In this document: piece by piece, positions 17,439 to 26,347 of the stretch
How positions within the stretch are numbered: position 1 is the first letter of the stretch
How the letters are laid out: every line of letters starts with the position of its first letter
Assembly (NCBI RefSeq): GCF_009796865.1
Contig: NZ_CP047028.1
Location: forward strand, 1,922,001-1,986,000
Origin: Formosa sp. L2A11
Lineage (GTDB): Bacteria; Bacteroidota; Bacteroidia; Flavobacteriales; Flavobacteriaceae
DNA length: 64,000 nt
Direction of reading: 5' to 3'
The notes under the pieces: model-generated
The model's input: only the letters and a program-made list of their open reading frames with translations
What the model was told of the DNA's origin: nothing
Database searches by the model: none
Position numbers and translations under genes: made by a program

Positions 17439-18182
17439 ATGAAATGTTTTGTTATTTGTATTATAAGTGCCGTTTTTGTTTTTCCAAACGTTATGTTTTC
17501 GCAACAGACTTTGGTTAATGCACAAGCGTATTTTAACGCAGAAAATTATAATAAAACCATTTCTATCTTAAAACCGTTTGTAACAACTACTAAAACTAAT
17601 TTTGAAGCCATAGAGTTGTTGGGCGATGCGTATAGCCATTTAAAAGACTGGGATTCTGCAATTATTCAATATAAAAGTTTAGTTGAAAGCCATTCTGAAA
17701 ATGCAAATTATCATTACAAGTATGGAGGTGCATTAGCTATGAAAGTCTTAAGTGTAGATAAAATGTCTGCTATTCCGTTAGTTTTAGATGCTAAAACAGC
17801 GTTTTTAGAAGCATCCGAATTAGATAAAAACCATATAGAAACGCGTTGGGCATTAGTGAAATTATATATGGAATTACCTTGGGTTTTAGGCGGAAGTACT
17901 TCTAAAGCCATTCAGTTTGCTAATGAATTAGAATCGCTTTCTAAAGTAGATGGGTATTTGGCTAAAGGCTATTTATATGAGAAGGCAGAAGATTATGATT
18001 TGGCAGCACAGTACTTAAAAAAAGCAGTGCAAATTGGTCAATCTAAAGTGTGTTATGCATCGCTTGCTCAGTTTTATATAAACCGGAATCAAACAGATCA
18101 AGCACTTGCCGTTTTAAAATCAGGATATAGTCTGTTAAAAGACGAAGAACTTCAACAAAAAATAGCAGAGATTACCGAATAA
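17439..18182 (+). CDS. Secreted tetratricopeptide-repeat protein
   Basis: 247 aa with an N-terminal signal peptide (MKCFVICIISAVFVFPNVMFSQQ). The rest is helical with recurring TPR spacing: AYFNAENYNKTISILKP, LGDAYSHLKDWDSAIIQY, AKGYLYEKAEDYDLAAQYLKKA and LAQFYINRNQTDQALAVLKSG. The exported location and absence of catalytic motifs suggest a scaffold in the periplasm. The gene is divergent from the macroglobulin gene (132 bp between starts) and lies 54 bp upstream of mpl on the same strand. A separate promoter-like box precedes mpl. No specific function can be assigned. Confidence 0.85.
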   Translation: MKCFVICIISAVFVFPNVMFSQQTLVNAQAYFNAENYNKTISILKPFVTTTKTNFEAIELLGDAYSHLKDWDSAIIQYKSLVESHSENANYHYKYGGALAMKVLSVDKMSAIPLVLDAKTAFLEASELDKNHIETRWALVKLYMELPWVLGGSTSKAIQFANELESLSKVDGYLAKGYLYEKAEDYDLAAQYLKKAVQIGQSKVCYASLAQFYINRNQTDQALAVLKSGYSLLKDEELQQKIAEITE

Positions 18183-18209
18183 ACGTTCCCGAAAACGTAC
18201 TAAAACGTG

Positions 18210-18217
18210 TATCTTTA
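18210..18217 (+). promoter_or_regulatory. Putative -7 box of mpl
   Basis: TATCTTTA lies 19 nt before the ATG at 18237. It overlaps an upstream in-frame GTG at 18207, which argues that the ATG is the true start. Confidence 0.4.
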
Positions 18218-18236
18218 CGATCTTCAAAATAAGTTT

Positions 18237-19592
18237 ATGAATGTACATTTTATAGCCATTGGTGGGAGTGCAATGCACAATTTAGCTATGGCGTTGCATA
18301 ACAAAGGATATCAGGTAACGGGAAGCGACGATGAGATTTTCGAACCTTCAAAATCAAGACTACAATCTAAAGGATTATTACCAGAAGCATTTGGATGGTT
18401 TCCAGAGAAAATCACATCGCAATTAGATGCTGTGGTTTTAGGAATGCATGCCAAAGCCGATAATCCTGAGTTGTTAAAGGCTCAAGAATTAGGACTTAAA
18501 ATTTTTAGTTATCCCGAGTTTTTATACGAACAGTCTAAAAATAAAACACGTGTAGTTATTGGTGGAAGTCATGGTAAAACCACAATTACATCTATGATTT
18601 TACATGTTATGCATTATCATGATCGCGATGTAGATTATATGGTTGGTGCACAATTAGACGGTTTTGATGTGATGGTGAAACTTACCGAAGACAATGATTT
18701 TATTGTTTTAGAAGGCGATGAGTATTTAAGTTCGCCAATAGATAGACGTCCAAAATTTCATTTATACAAACCTAATATTGCACTTTTAAGCGGTATTGCT
18801 TGGGATCATATTAACGTGTTTCCTACGTATGAAAACTATGAAGAGCAATTTAAAATATTTGTAGATAGTATTGTAAATGGTGGAAGCATCACTTACAATG
18901 AAGAAGATGAAGCTGTAAAACGTGTTGTTGAAGCCTCTGTAAATCCGATTAGAAAATTACCTTATCATACGCCAGAATATACAATTGAAGATGGAGAAAC
19001 CTTATTAGAAACTCCAGAAGGGCCATTACCTATTGAAGTATTTGGTAAACATAATCTTAATAATTTAGCGGGTGCAAAGTGGATTTGTCAACACATGGGA
19101 ATTGATGAAGACGATTTCTACGAAGCAATTTCTACCTTTAAAGGCGCAAGTAAACGTCTTGAAAAAATAGCTGAAGGACAAAACAGTGTAGCTTATAAAG
19201 ATTTTGCGCATTCGCCAAGTAAAGTGCAAGCCACTACAAATGCGGTAAAAGCACAATTTGAAGATAGAACATTAGTCGCGTGTTTAGAGTTGCATACGTA
19301 TAGTAGTTTAAATGCTGAGTTTTTAAAAGAATATAAAGGCGCTTTAGATGCTGCAGATGTTGCTGTAGTATTTTATTCTCCGCATGCTTTAGAAATTAAA
19401 AAATTAGAAGCTGTAACAGAAGCGCAAATTGCTTCAGCCTTCGAGCGTGACGATTTAATTATTTATACCAATCCAGACGATTTTAAACACTTTTTATTCT
19501 CTCAGAATTTTGAAAATAAATCGTTGTTATTAATGAGTTCTGGAAATTACGGTGGATTAGATTTTGATGATGTTAAGTCATTAGTGAAATAG
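18237..19592 (+). CDS. mpl: UDP-N-acetylmuramate:L-Ala-gamma-D-Glu-meso-DAP ligase, Mpl
   Basis: 451 aa, beginning MNVHFIAIGGSAMHNLA, which is typical of Mpl. An in-frame GTG 10 codons earlier sits on a promoter-like box and was rejected. This Mur-ligase-family enzyme attaches recycled tripeptide to UDP-MurNAc in peptidoglycan recycling. Visible parts are the N-terminal UDP-binding Rossmann fold, the ATP loop GGSHGKTTITSM near residue 110, the central EGDEYLSSPIDRRPKF with metal/ATP residues, SGIAWDHINVFPT, and the Mur C-terminal domain after GKHNLNNLAGA. Length is normal. A symmetrical terminator separates it from the convergent MscS gene. Confidence 0.95.
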   Translation: MNVHFIAIGGSAMHNLAMALHNKGYQVTGSDDEIFEPSKSRLQSKGLLPEAFGWFPEKITSQLDAVVLGMHAKADNPELLKAQELGLKIFSYPEFLYEQSKNKTRVVIGGSHGKTTITSMILHVMHYHDRDVDYMVGAQLDGFDVMVKLTEDNDFIVLEGDEYLSSPIDRRPKFHLYKPNIALLSGIAWDHINVFPTYENYEEQFKIFVDSIVNGGSITYNEEDEAVKRVVEASVNPIRKLPYHTPEYTIEDGETLLETPEGPLPIEVFGKHNLNNLAGAKWICQHMGIDEDDFYEAISTFKGASKRLEKIAEGQNSVAYKDFAHSPSKVQATTNAVKAQFEDRTLVACLELHTYSSLNAEFLKEYKGALDAADVAVVFYSPHALEIKKLEAVTEAQIASAFERDDLIIYTNPDDFKHFLFSQNFENKSLLLMSSGNYGGLDFDDVKSLVK

Positions 19593-19654
19593 GATAAAGA
19601 AACATGACCGCTTTGCTGTGTTAGAATCAAGAGTCAAGACTTTGTTTAAGTAAT

Positions 19655-19685
19655 GCGTCATTCTGAACTTGTTTCAGAATCACAT
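19655..19685 (+). repeat. REP-like palindromic repeat, copy G
   Basis: GCGTCATTCTGAA and TTTCAGAATCACAT form a hairpin with the same CGTCAT...TCAT flanks as the copies at 10.6-11.0 kb. It again lies between convergent genes. Confidence 0.7.
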
Positions 19686-19774
19686 AAGAACTTAGTAAAT
19701 TGAGTAGATTTATGAGACTCTAAAGCGAGATAATGGTGACTAGAATAATTAAAGCGAAGACAAAAAAATAAAAT

Positions 19775-19815
19775 AAAAAAGCGAGATTTTGAATATTCAA
19801 AATCTCGCTTTTTTT
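19775..19815. terminator. Bidirectional terminator between mpl and the MscS gene
   Basis: A perfect 14-bp inverted repeat (GCGAGATTTTGAAT and its complement) is flanked by A6 and T7, and so can work for both convergent genes. Confidence 0.88.
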
Positions 19816-19833
19816 ATGCTTGAAAATAATAAC

Positions 19834-22416
19834 TTATTTAGTGTCTTCACTTGTAGAAGCATCATCAAAATCTACATCTGTTTTAACAGGTTCGATTAAT
19901 GGTTTTTCTAAGTTTTTATCCATTGGGTTATTAGGTGTTGGAATGTTAAAATTTTCTTGAGCAGATGACGTATTCATGTTCTCAGGAATATTTCTAACAT
20001 TAAGATCGCGTTGCGGGAACGGAATCTCAATACCTTCTTCTTTAAATTTATTGTAAATGCTTATAGAAATATCACTCTTCGCTTGTAAACCAATTTCATA
20101 ATGTACCCAAAACAGTAATCTGAAATTTAGAGAGCTGTCACCAAAATCATTAAATAGTGCTTTTGGCGGCGGATCATTAAGCGTGTAAGGATTATCAGTA
20201 GCAATCTCTGTTAGAATTTCTAACACCCTATTCGGATCGGAATCATAAGAGGTGCCTATTAAAACTTCAATACGTTTAGTGTTATTAGATAGTGTCCAGT
20301 TTATTAAATCGTTAGATATTAAATTATTATTAGGTACAACAACTTCGGCGCCATCAAAAGTGCTAATACTAGAAGAGCGTACGCCAATTCTGTTTACGGT
20401 TCCTAATAAATTATTAACTTCAACAGTATCTCCTGTTAAGATAGGGCGTTCAAAAACTAATATTAATCCAGAGACAAAGTTAGAAATTACGGTTTGTAGT
20501 CCGAAACCAATACCTAAACCTAAAGCACCAGCCATTAAATTAAATTTACTTAAATCTATGCCTAGTGCACCAAGTGCTAAGACAATTCCGAAAGCCATTA
20601 TAAAGTATCTTATCACTAAAGACACTGCTGCAGGTATTCCTTTAGGAAGGTTTAATAAGCGTAAAACACCATCGCCATCATTTATTAAAAAAGTGATTAC
20701 TTTAGTTAGGACGTAAGTTATTGTTAGCGTTAAGATAAAACTTAAAACACCTTCCATTGTAAAAGATAAAGTTCCTATTTGGTAAGGTTCAGTAATGGCA
20801 TCGTTTATAATTTCTTTTATTGGTCTTAAAACATCTAATATATTTAGAAAGTAAAAGGCCCAAATTAGTGCAATTAGATTTCTAGAGACTTTTAAAGTTA
20901 GTTTTTCAACCCGCCATCTGTCTGATGCTTTAAAGGTTTGCTTTACTCCATAATGACGGTTTATTATACCTAAAGTAATGCCATTAAATACCATTAATAA
21001 GCTATAGAAAAAGGTAGTTATTATTCCGCTTTGCGTGCTTATTTTTAAAGCCATATCTGTTAAATTCGTATATCCAAAAATATTTGAAATAATAGATATA
21101 GCACATAAAGCATACACAACAGGTATGAGTCTTATTAATACTTTCCCAAAACTATCTGTAGTTATTTTACGCGTTTCTAAATACGGATTTGTAAACTTAT
21201 ACAACATATAGATAACTAAAAAAGCTTCTAATAAGATGTATATTCTATATAATCCAGAAGAAAACCAGACATAAGATTTAATGGCATTTATTAAAAAGAA
21301 GAAGATTACAAAGAATATAATATTCTTAAACTTCGCATGCATATACGGTCTAATAAGTGGTATAGCACACAGTAATATTAATAGGGTAGAAATGTCTATA
21401 AATAACCTAGGTGTGTTTGAAAACAGAGGTTTAGATAATAAAAATGATAAGAATAGTATACAAATAATGCTTCTGTGAACTATTATGTTTTTAGCTTTTC
21501 TATGTGTTTTAGATTTTTCTTTAAATGAAAATTTAAGAAAGCCTTCTTTTAATCGTTTAATAAATAAAGCTATGATACTAATAAGTATTAAGTATAAAAG
21601 AATAACTCCAGTCTTGTCTTTTAGGTAATTGTAGGTGTTTGAAATATTATTTTTAATAGATTCAACATCATTATTATCGCTTGGTTTTTTAGAAACTTCA
21701 GAGAAAGACGTTTGCCATAACGGATGATGCCTTTGGTAGAATAGATCATAAATATCAGAATTTTTTAATTCTAATAAATCATCCATAACTTGTTCAGTAA
21801 TACTAATTTGTTCATTGATTTTTGTTTCAAGAACAAGATAATAGTTACTGTTTTTAAGAATAGTTTCTTTTGTCTCTTTTGTTTTCTCCCAAACACTGTT
21901 AATGGCATTTAAAACCTCTTCGGGTGATTTGTTGTCTATAGCTTGCTGATAACTTAATCCCCAGATCTTTTCTTTATTTACAATATCTGTGATAAATCTT
22001 GAATTACGGACTTGCTGATTATTTACTGTAGATTGCCATCCGGTTAACATGGTTTTGTAACCGTACCATTTGGTAATAAGATTATTTATTTTTTGAAGAT
22101 TCGGATTGGCTTTTATAAATGTCTCGACCGTATTAGACTCTTGTACCAAAAACTTGTAATGTATTAGGTGTATCGAGTCAATATTTTTAATCTTAGAAGG
22201 AATGCTGATTTTTTTCTGAGTCAGTTTTAGCTGACTATTAGCATTGTCAATTTCTTGTACAATACTTGTTGTCGGAATTGCTTTAGGCTTAGACACGATG
22301 GTGTCTGATAAAGTTGTGGTCTCTACTTCAGAAAGCAAGTCGGTTTGTGCCTTTGTAACATAAAATGAAAACAAAAACAGGATGCAAATAAAATATTTAA
22401 AGCTGTTAAGACGCAT
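19834..22416 (-). CDS. Large MscS-type mechanosensitive ion channel
   Basis: 860 aa. A signal peptide (MRLNSFKYFICILFLFSFYVTKAQ) precedes a ~240-residue helical periplasmic domain, then about ten membrane helices from ~residue 270, and the MscS core from ~595. The pore helix is visible as AGALGLGIGFGLQTVISNF and the beta domain as GDTVEVNNLLGTVNRIG, with the conserved VVVPNNNLIS. The architecture is that of the large MscK/MscM-like subfamily, which releases solutes on hypo-osmotic shock. The acidic C-terminal tail is not conserved. It is the last gene of a minus-strand operon, 39 bp after the PaiB-like gene. Confidence 0.93.
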   Translation of the reverse strand: MRLNSFKYFICILFLFSFYVTKAQTDLLSEVETTTLSDTIVSKPKAIPTTSIVQEIDNANSQLKLTQKKISIPSKIKNIDSIHLIHYKFLVQESNTVETFIKANPNLQKINNLITKWYGYKTMLTGWQSTVNNQQVRNSRFITDIVNKEKIWGLSYQQAIDNKSPEEVLNAINSVWEKTKETKETILKNSNYYLVLETKINEQISITEQVMDDLLELKNSDIYDLFYQRHHPLWQTSFSEVSKKPSDNNDVESIKNNISNTYNYLKDKTGVILLYLILISIIALFIKRLKEGFLKFSFKEKSKTHRKAKNIIVHRSIICILFLSFLLSKPLFSNTPRLFIDISTLLILLCAIPLIRPYMHAKFKNIIFFVIFFFLINAIKSYVWFSSGLYRIYILLEAFLVIYMLYKFTNPYLETRKITTDSFGKVLIRLIPVVYALCAISIISNIFGYTNLTDMALKISTQSGIITTFFYSLLMVFNGITLGIINRHYGVKQTFKASDRWRVEKLTLKVSRNLIALIWAFYFLNILDVLRPIKEIINDAITEPYQIGTLSFTMEGVLSFILTLTITYVLTKVITFLINDGDGVLRLLNLPKGIPAAVSLVIRYFIMAFGIVLALGALGIDLSKFNLMAGALGLGIGFGLQTVISNFVSGLILVFERPILTGDTVEVNNLLGTVNRIGVRSSSISTFDGAEVVVPNNNLISNDLINWTLSNNTKRIEVLIGTSYDSDPNRVLEILTEIATDNPYTLNDPPPKALFNDFGDSSLNFRLLFWVHYEIGLQAKSDISISIYNKFKEEGIEIPFPQRDLNVRNIPENMNTSSAQENFNIPTPNNPMDKNLEKPLIEPVKTDVDFDDASTSEDTK

Positions 22417-22455
22417 AGGTGTTTGACGTTATGATTCTAAAATAGGGTTTAAAAT

Positions 22456-23046
22456 TTAAAATACCTTGTCTAAAAATGGTTTTATAGATGTTTTATTAAA
22501 AGAAATTAATTGCTGTTTTGCCAGGTCTTGTTTTTCAGCAGATTTGTTTTGCGACAATTTAAATTTGCCTTCCCATTGTAAAATGTCAATTTCGAAGCCC
22601 ATAACATAATTCACAAACTGATCCATTTTCGGATTGTGATAATCTAAAACATAAGCGTGTTCTGGTTCTTCTAAAAAGGCAGTCATATCTACCATAGATT
22701 GCTTAACTGCATTTTCGTTTTCAATTTCAGAAGCCGTGCCTTGTATGTGTACTTTTATGTAATTCCAAGTGGGTAATTCTTTAGCTCCCATTATGTTAGG
22801 TGAGATGTAACAATCTGGGCCAGAAAAAATAACAGTTACCGCATTGTCTTTACATAGTAATTGCGCATGTGGATTATTTTTATCTATGTGGCCAATTAAC
22901 TTTCCTGAGTTATAAATTAAAGGTAAATGTGTTATAAAAGGGACGTTGTCTTTTATAGAAATTAGTGTAGCCAACGGGTAATGATTCATCACTTTTATCA
23001 TGTGATGCTTATCGGAGTCTTGATGTATGTTAGGTGGATAACTCAA
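22456..23046 (-). CDS. PaiB family FMN-binding protein
   Basis: 196 aa. It begins MSYPPNIHQ and continues with the flavin-reductase-like split-barrel features of PaiB: LATLISI, PFITHLPLIY, GHIDKNNPHAQLL, IFSGPDCYISP and PTWNYIKVHIQG. In Bacillus, PaiB was described as a negative regulator of sporulation and protease genes; most members are uncharacterised FMN- or heme-binding proteins. It lies 16 bp after the DUF1569 gene and 39 bp before the MscS channel gene, probably in one operon. The family call is firm; the regulatory role is not established here. Confidence 0.9.
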   Translation of the reverse strand: MSYPPNIHQDSDKHHMIKVMNHYPLATLISIKDNVPFITHLPLIYNSGKLIGHIDKNNPHAQLLCKDNAVTVIFSGPDCYISPNIMGAKELPTWNYIKVHIQGTASEIENENAVKQSMVDMTAFLEEPEHAYVLDYHNPKMDQFVNYVMGFEIDILQWEGKFKLSQNKSAEKQDLAKQQLISFNKTSIKPFLDKVF

Positions 23047-23062
23047 TGGTTAAATAATTTGG

Positions 23063-23515
23063 TTAGACATTAAATTGGGTTAAATGATGATCTAGATGTT
23101 TGTATTGCATTTTTTCCCATTGTTCGGGTGTAAAGTAACCAAAAAGCGGATGATTTGGCCATGTTTCAATTTCGGTTTTTTTAGAAAATTCTTCAATTAA
23201 TTCTACGATGTTTTTTTTCTCTGTTGAAAAATCTTGTGGCGATGTAATTATAAATTCTTTTGCTGTAGGTAAATTTTGCATCCAAGGCTTGTCGTTATAG
23301 AGTGACGTTTTGAAAAATGAAAGCATTGTTTTTTTTATAAAGCCTATTTTAGAATTTAATTTTCGTGACCTAAAGCAAATATTTAATGGTCTTTGGCAAT
23401 GTTTTAGCATTTGTCCTACATTCATTTTTCCCCATTTAGCAAGGTTTTCTTCTGTTAGTGTGTTTAATCGCCTTATAATTGATTTTGTAGCGTTATCTTC
23501 AAATAAAGTGTTCAT
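23063..23515 (-). CDS. DUF1569 (DinB-like) protein
   Basis: 150 aa from the ATG at 23515 (MNTLFEDNATKSIIRRL). The frame is open 26 codons upstream, but that part runs into the divergent radC promoter and start and is not conserved-looking. Features of the DUF1569/DinB-like four-helix bundle are visible: KWGKMNVGQMLKHCQRPL, FGYFTPEQWEKMQYKHLDHHLTQF. The histidines (H45, and H142/H143 near the C-terminus) are positioned like the metal ligands of this superfamily. Biochemical role unknown. It is the first gene of a likely DUF1569-PaiB-MscS operon, divergent from radC with only 49 bp between starts. Confidence 0.8.
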   Translation of the reverse strand: MNTLFEDNATKSIIRRLNTLTEENLAKWGKMNVGQMLKHCQRPLNICFRSRKLNSKIGFIKKTMLSFFKTSLYNDKPWMQNLPTAKEFIITSPQDFSTEKKNIVELIEEFSKKTEIETWPNHPLFGYFTPEQWEKMQYKHLDHHLTQFNV

Positions 23516-23530
23516 TTTCAGTAGTTTTAA

Positions 23531-23561
23531 TTGTTTTGGTAATTTACAATATTTATATTTA
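23531..23561 (+). promoter_or_regulatory. Putative radC promoter
   Basis: TTG at 23531-23533 and TATATTTA at 23554-23561 are 20 nt apart, a good Bacteroidota fit. The box ends 3 nt before the radC ATG, again predicting a leaderless mRNA. Confidence 0.5.
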
Positions 23562-23564
23562 GGG

Positions 23565-24263
23565 ATGTCAGATAAAAAGATCCCGTTTTCCATTAAGAAT
23601 TGGTCGCAAGACGATCGGCCTCGAGAGAAGTTACTCTATAAAGGGCAAGCTACCTTAAGCGATGCAGAGTTGGTTGCTATTTTAATAGGAAGTGGAAACA
23701 GAACAGAAAGTGCCGTTGCTTTAACGAAACGTATTTTAGCTAGTGTAGATAATAATTTAACAGCATTGGGCAAACTTTCTATAAAGCAATTAATGACTTT
23801 TAATGGTATTGGTGAAGCTAAAGCTGTAACCATTGCAGCTGCTATGGAATTAGGAAGAAGACGGCGAAGCGAAGAGGCTGTAAAGCAAAATAAAATAACA
23901 TCGTCTGCTTCTGTATTCGAAATTATGCAACCGCTTCTTGGCGAATTGCCCCATGAAGAATTCTGGATTATCTATTTGAATAATTCAAATACCATCATAC
24001 AAAAACAACAATTAAGTAAAGGCGGAATTACAGGAACATTAGTAGATGTACGATTGACTTTAAAAATGGCTTTAGAGCTTGGTGCAACTGCTCTTATTTT
24101 AGTTCATAATCATCCGTCTGGAACTTTAAAACCAAGTGTAGCCGATAAGCAAATCACTCAAAAATTAAAAACTGCTGCCTCTAGTTTAGATATTAAAGTT
24201 TTAGATCATGTTATAATAACCGAGCACTCTTATTTTAGTTTTGCAGACGAAAATGAAATGTAG
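23565..24263 (+). CDS. radC: RadC family JAMM-domain protein
   Basis: 232 aa from the ATG at 23565 (MSDKKIPFSIKNWSQDDRPREKL). The frame is open far upstream, but only as the antisense of the DUF1569 gene. The N-terminal helix-hairpin-helix region (LSDAELVAILIGSG, FNGIGEAKAV) is followed by the JAB1/MPN-like domain with VHNHPSGTLKPSVADKQIT, the HxH...SxxD zinc site. The protein was historically linked to DNA repair, but its true activity is unclear. It stands alone, with its own promoter-like box. Confidence 0.95.
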   Translation: MSDKKIPFSIKNWSQDDRPREKLLYKGQATLSDAELVAILIGSGNRTESAVALTKRILASVDNNLTALGKLSIKQLMTFNGIGEAKAVTIAAAMELGRRRRSEEAVKQNKITSSASVFEIMQPLLGELPHEEFWIIYLNNSNTIIQKQQLSKGGITGTLVDVRLTLKMALELGATALILVHNHPSGTLKPSVADKQITQKLKTAASSLDIKVLDHVIITEHSYFSFADENEM

Positions 24264-24333
24264 CGCGTATTAACTATACTATTAGGTATTCTTAATTGTA
24301 AAATCATTACTTTTATTACTTTAAAATCAATGT

Positions 24334-25638
24334 GTGCTTTTAGTATATACTCATAAAATAACGCCGCGTATAAAATTTGCGTTTAAACATCTCTGTACCA
24401 GAATTCTTGGTATTCCAGTATCGTTTACAACAACTATCGAAACATTTATTGCTCATGATAGTTTAAAAATGTCGTACACGAAACAGCCTTTAGGAAAAGA
24501 GATTTTTATTCGTAGTCACGATTTGTTGTTTGAACAAGGTCTTTCAGATCCGGATTTAAATATTATGAATTGGGAGGATACTAAATGTTTCTTTTTTAAT
24601 GGAGATAAAAGCGCTATTCCGTTCGATATTTTTGCAGCTTCATTTTATTTATTAAGTCGGTATGAGGAATATTTACCACATGTAAAAGATGAGTTTGGTA
24701 GATATGAGGCAAAGGAAAGTTTAGCGTATAAATACAAGTTCTTAGATCAGCCAGTGGTCGATATTTGGGCCTATAAATTTAAAGCAGCTTTACAAGCCCA
24801 TTATCCAGATCATCAATTTAAAGACCGATCTTATTGTATAAAACCTATTATAGATGTGCCTTCTCCTTACGATTTTAGATTAAAAGGGTTAATTCGCAAT
24901 TTAGGAGGAACTTTTAAAGATTTGTTTGCGCTTAGATTTAAAAAGTTCTATTACCGCTATATGGTGTTGTTTGGACTTAAACGCGATCCGCATGATACCT
25001 TTAAATACATTTTAAATAAACAAAAGCAAACAAAATATAAATTCCATTTTTTCTTTTTAATAGGCGATTACTCCACTTACGATAAAGGTATTAGCGTGCA
25101 CCGAAAAGATTTTGTGTCTTTAATTAAATCGGTAGCAGATTACTGTAAAGTAGGGTTAAAAGTGTCTTATTTTGCTATTGAGGATAAAGCTGTATTAAAG
25201 GAAGAACAACAACGTATGGAAAGTATTCTAAATACGTCTTTGGTAGAATCTCGAAATTCTTTTTCTAAATTAAACTTGCCTGATTTATATCGCAATTTAG
25301 TCGAATTAGAAGTGCAAGAAGATTATACTATGGGGTATGTAAATGAACTTGGTTTTAGAGCAGGAACGTGCACGCCATTTTTCTTTTACGATTTAGACTA
25401 CGAAGTGCAAACGCCATTACGTATAAACCCTTATCACGTTATAGATTCTGCTTTATTAAAATACACGTCTTTATTAGATAAGAAGGAATCGCTACAAAAT
25501 ATAATTAATCAAGTGAAACAAGTAAATGGAGAATTTGTTCCTGTATTTCACAATTATACATTTAGTGGTCATGGCCGGTGGAAAGGTTTTAAAGCATTAT
25601 TCAATTTTATTTTAGACTCTACAGAACATGACAAATAA
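24334..25638 (+). CDS. Polysaccharide-deacetylase-like protein
   Basis: 434 aa starting at a GTG (MLLVYTHKITPRIKFAFKH), a start I recognise from flavobacterial homologues annotated as polysaccharide deacetylase family. An N-terminal domain of about 100 residues (FFFNGDKSAIPFDIFAASFYLLSRYEEY) precedes a NodB-like barrel (KFHFFFLIGDYSTYDKG, LGFRAGTCTPFFFYD). The classical metal ligands are hard to see. The usual Asp-Asp motif region reads KPIIDVPSPYDF, and the position often carrying HxS reads GLKVSYFAI, so catalysis may be altered or lost. No signal peptide. The 3' end overlaps the nucleotidase gene by 11 bp, so the two are co-translated. Confidence 0.75.
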   Translation: MLLVYTHKITPRIKFAFKHLCTRILGIPVSFTTTIETFIAHDSLKMSYTKQPLGKEIFIRSHDLLFEQGLSDPDLNIMNWEDTKCFFFNGDKSAIPFDIFAASFYLLSRYEEYLPHVKDEFGRYEAKESLAYKYKFLDQPVVDIWAYKFKAALQAHYPDHQFKDRSYCIKPIIDVPSPYDFRLKGLIRNLGGTFKDLFALRFKKFYYRYMVLFGLKRDPHDTFKYILNKQKQTKYKFHFFFLIGDYSTYDKGISVHRKDFVSLIKSVADYCKVGLKVSYFAIEDKAVLKEEQQRMESILNTSLVESRNSFSKLNLPDLYRNLVELEVQEDYTMGYVNELGFRAGTCTPFFFYDLDYEVQTPLRINPYHVIDSALLKYTSLLDKKESLQNIINQVKQVNGEFVPVFHNYTFSGHGRWKGFKALFNFILDSTEHDK

Positions 25639-26314
25639 CATAAAAGATGTGTTTTTCGATTTAGATCACACACTTTGGGATTTCGAAAAAAATTCAGCAT
25701 TAACATTTCAAAAAATATTTGAAGTCAATCAATTACAAGTTGATTTAGACGTGTTTTTAAATGCATATATTCCTATAAATGAAGATTATTGGAAACGTTT
25801 TAGAACCGGAGAAGTCGATAAAGAAGCGCTGCGCTTTGGACGATTGAATGATACTTTTGAATATTTAAAAACTCCAGTAAAAGCAGATTTAATTTATAAA
25901 TTGTCTGATGATTATCTGGCTTATTTATCATCATTTAATCATTTGTTTCCAGATACTACTTTGGTGTTAGGCTATTTGCAAACTAAGTATAATCTGCATA
26001 TTATTACAAATGGATTCGATGAGGTTCAGTATTCAAAATTAACAGGCTCTAATATAAATCAATATTTTAAAACGGTTACAAATTCAGAAGAAGCAGGAGT
26101 AAAAAAACCGCATCCAGATATTTTTAAATATGCTTTGCAAAAAGCAAATGCAGAGGTAAATACAAGTGTAATGATTGGAGATAATTTAGAGGCAGACATT
26201 CTTGGTGCTATAAATGTTGGTTTTAAAGCAATTTATTTTAATGAAACGCCGTTAACAACGTATCCAGAAATTACTCAAATTGACAAATTAATTGAATTAA
26301 AAAACTTTTTATAA
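25628..26314 (+). CDS. yjjG: YjjG family noncanonical pyrimidine nucleotidase (HAD)
   Basis: 228 aa HAD hydrolase. Motif I is DVFFDLDHTLWDF (nucleophile Asp), motif II ITNGFDEVQYSKL, motif III KKPHPDIF and motif IV MIGDNLEADILGA. The combination and the tryptophan after DHTL match YjjG, a 5'-nucleotidase that removes noncanonical pyrimidine nucleotides such as 5-fluoro- or 5-bromo-dUMP. It overlaps the preceding gene by 11 bp, in a different frame, and is followed 33 bp later by a secreted protein of unknown function. Confidence 0.9.
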   Translation: MTNNIKDVFFDLDHTLWDFEKNSALTFQKIFEVNQLQVDLDVFLNAYIPINEDYWKRFRTGEVDKEALRFGRLNDTFEYLKTPVKADLIYKLSDDYLAYLSSFNHLFPDTTLVLGYLQTKYNLHIITNGFDEVQYSKLTGSNINQYFKTVTNSEEAGVKKPHPDIFKYALQKANAEVNTSVMIGDNLEADILGAINVGFKAIYFNETPLTTYPEITQIDKLIELKNFL

Positions 26315-26347
26315 AACTTAATTACCTTTACACAAATTATTATACTC

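Noticed and set aside
18207..18236. GTG start giving Mpl ten more residues
   Set aside because: It overlaps the putative -7 box, and the conserved Mpl N-terminus begins at the ATG at 18237.
23310..23564. 85-codon N-terminal extension of radC
   Set aside because: It is antisense to the DUF1569 gene; RadC homology begins at the ATG at 23565, right after a promoter-like box.
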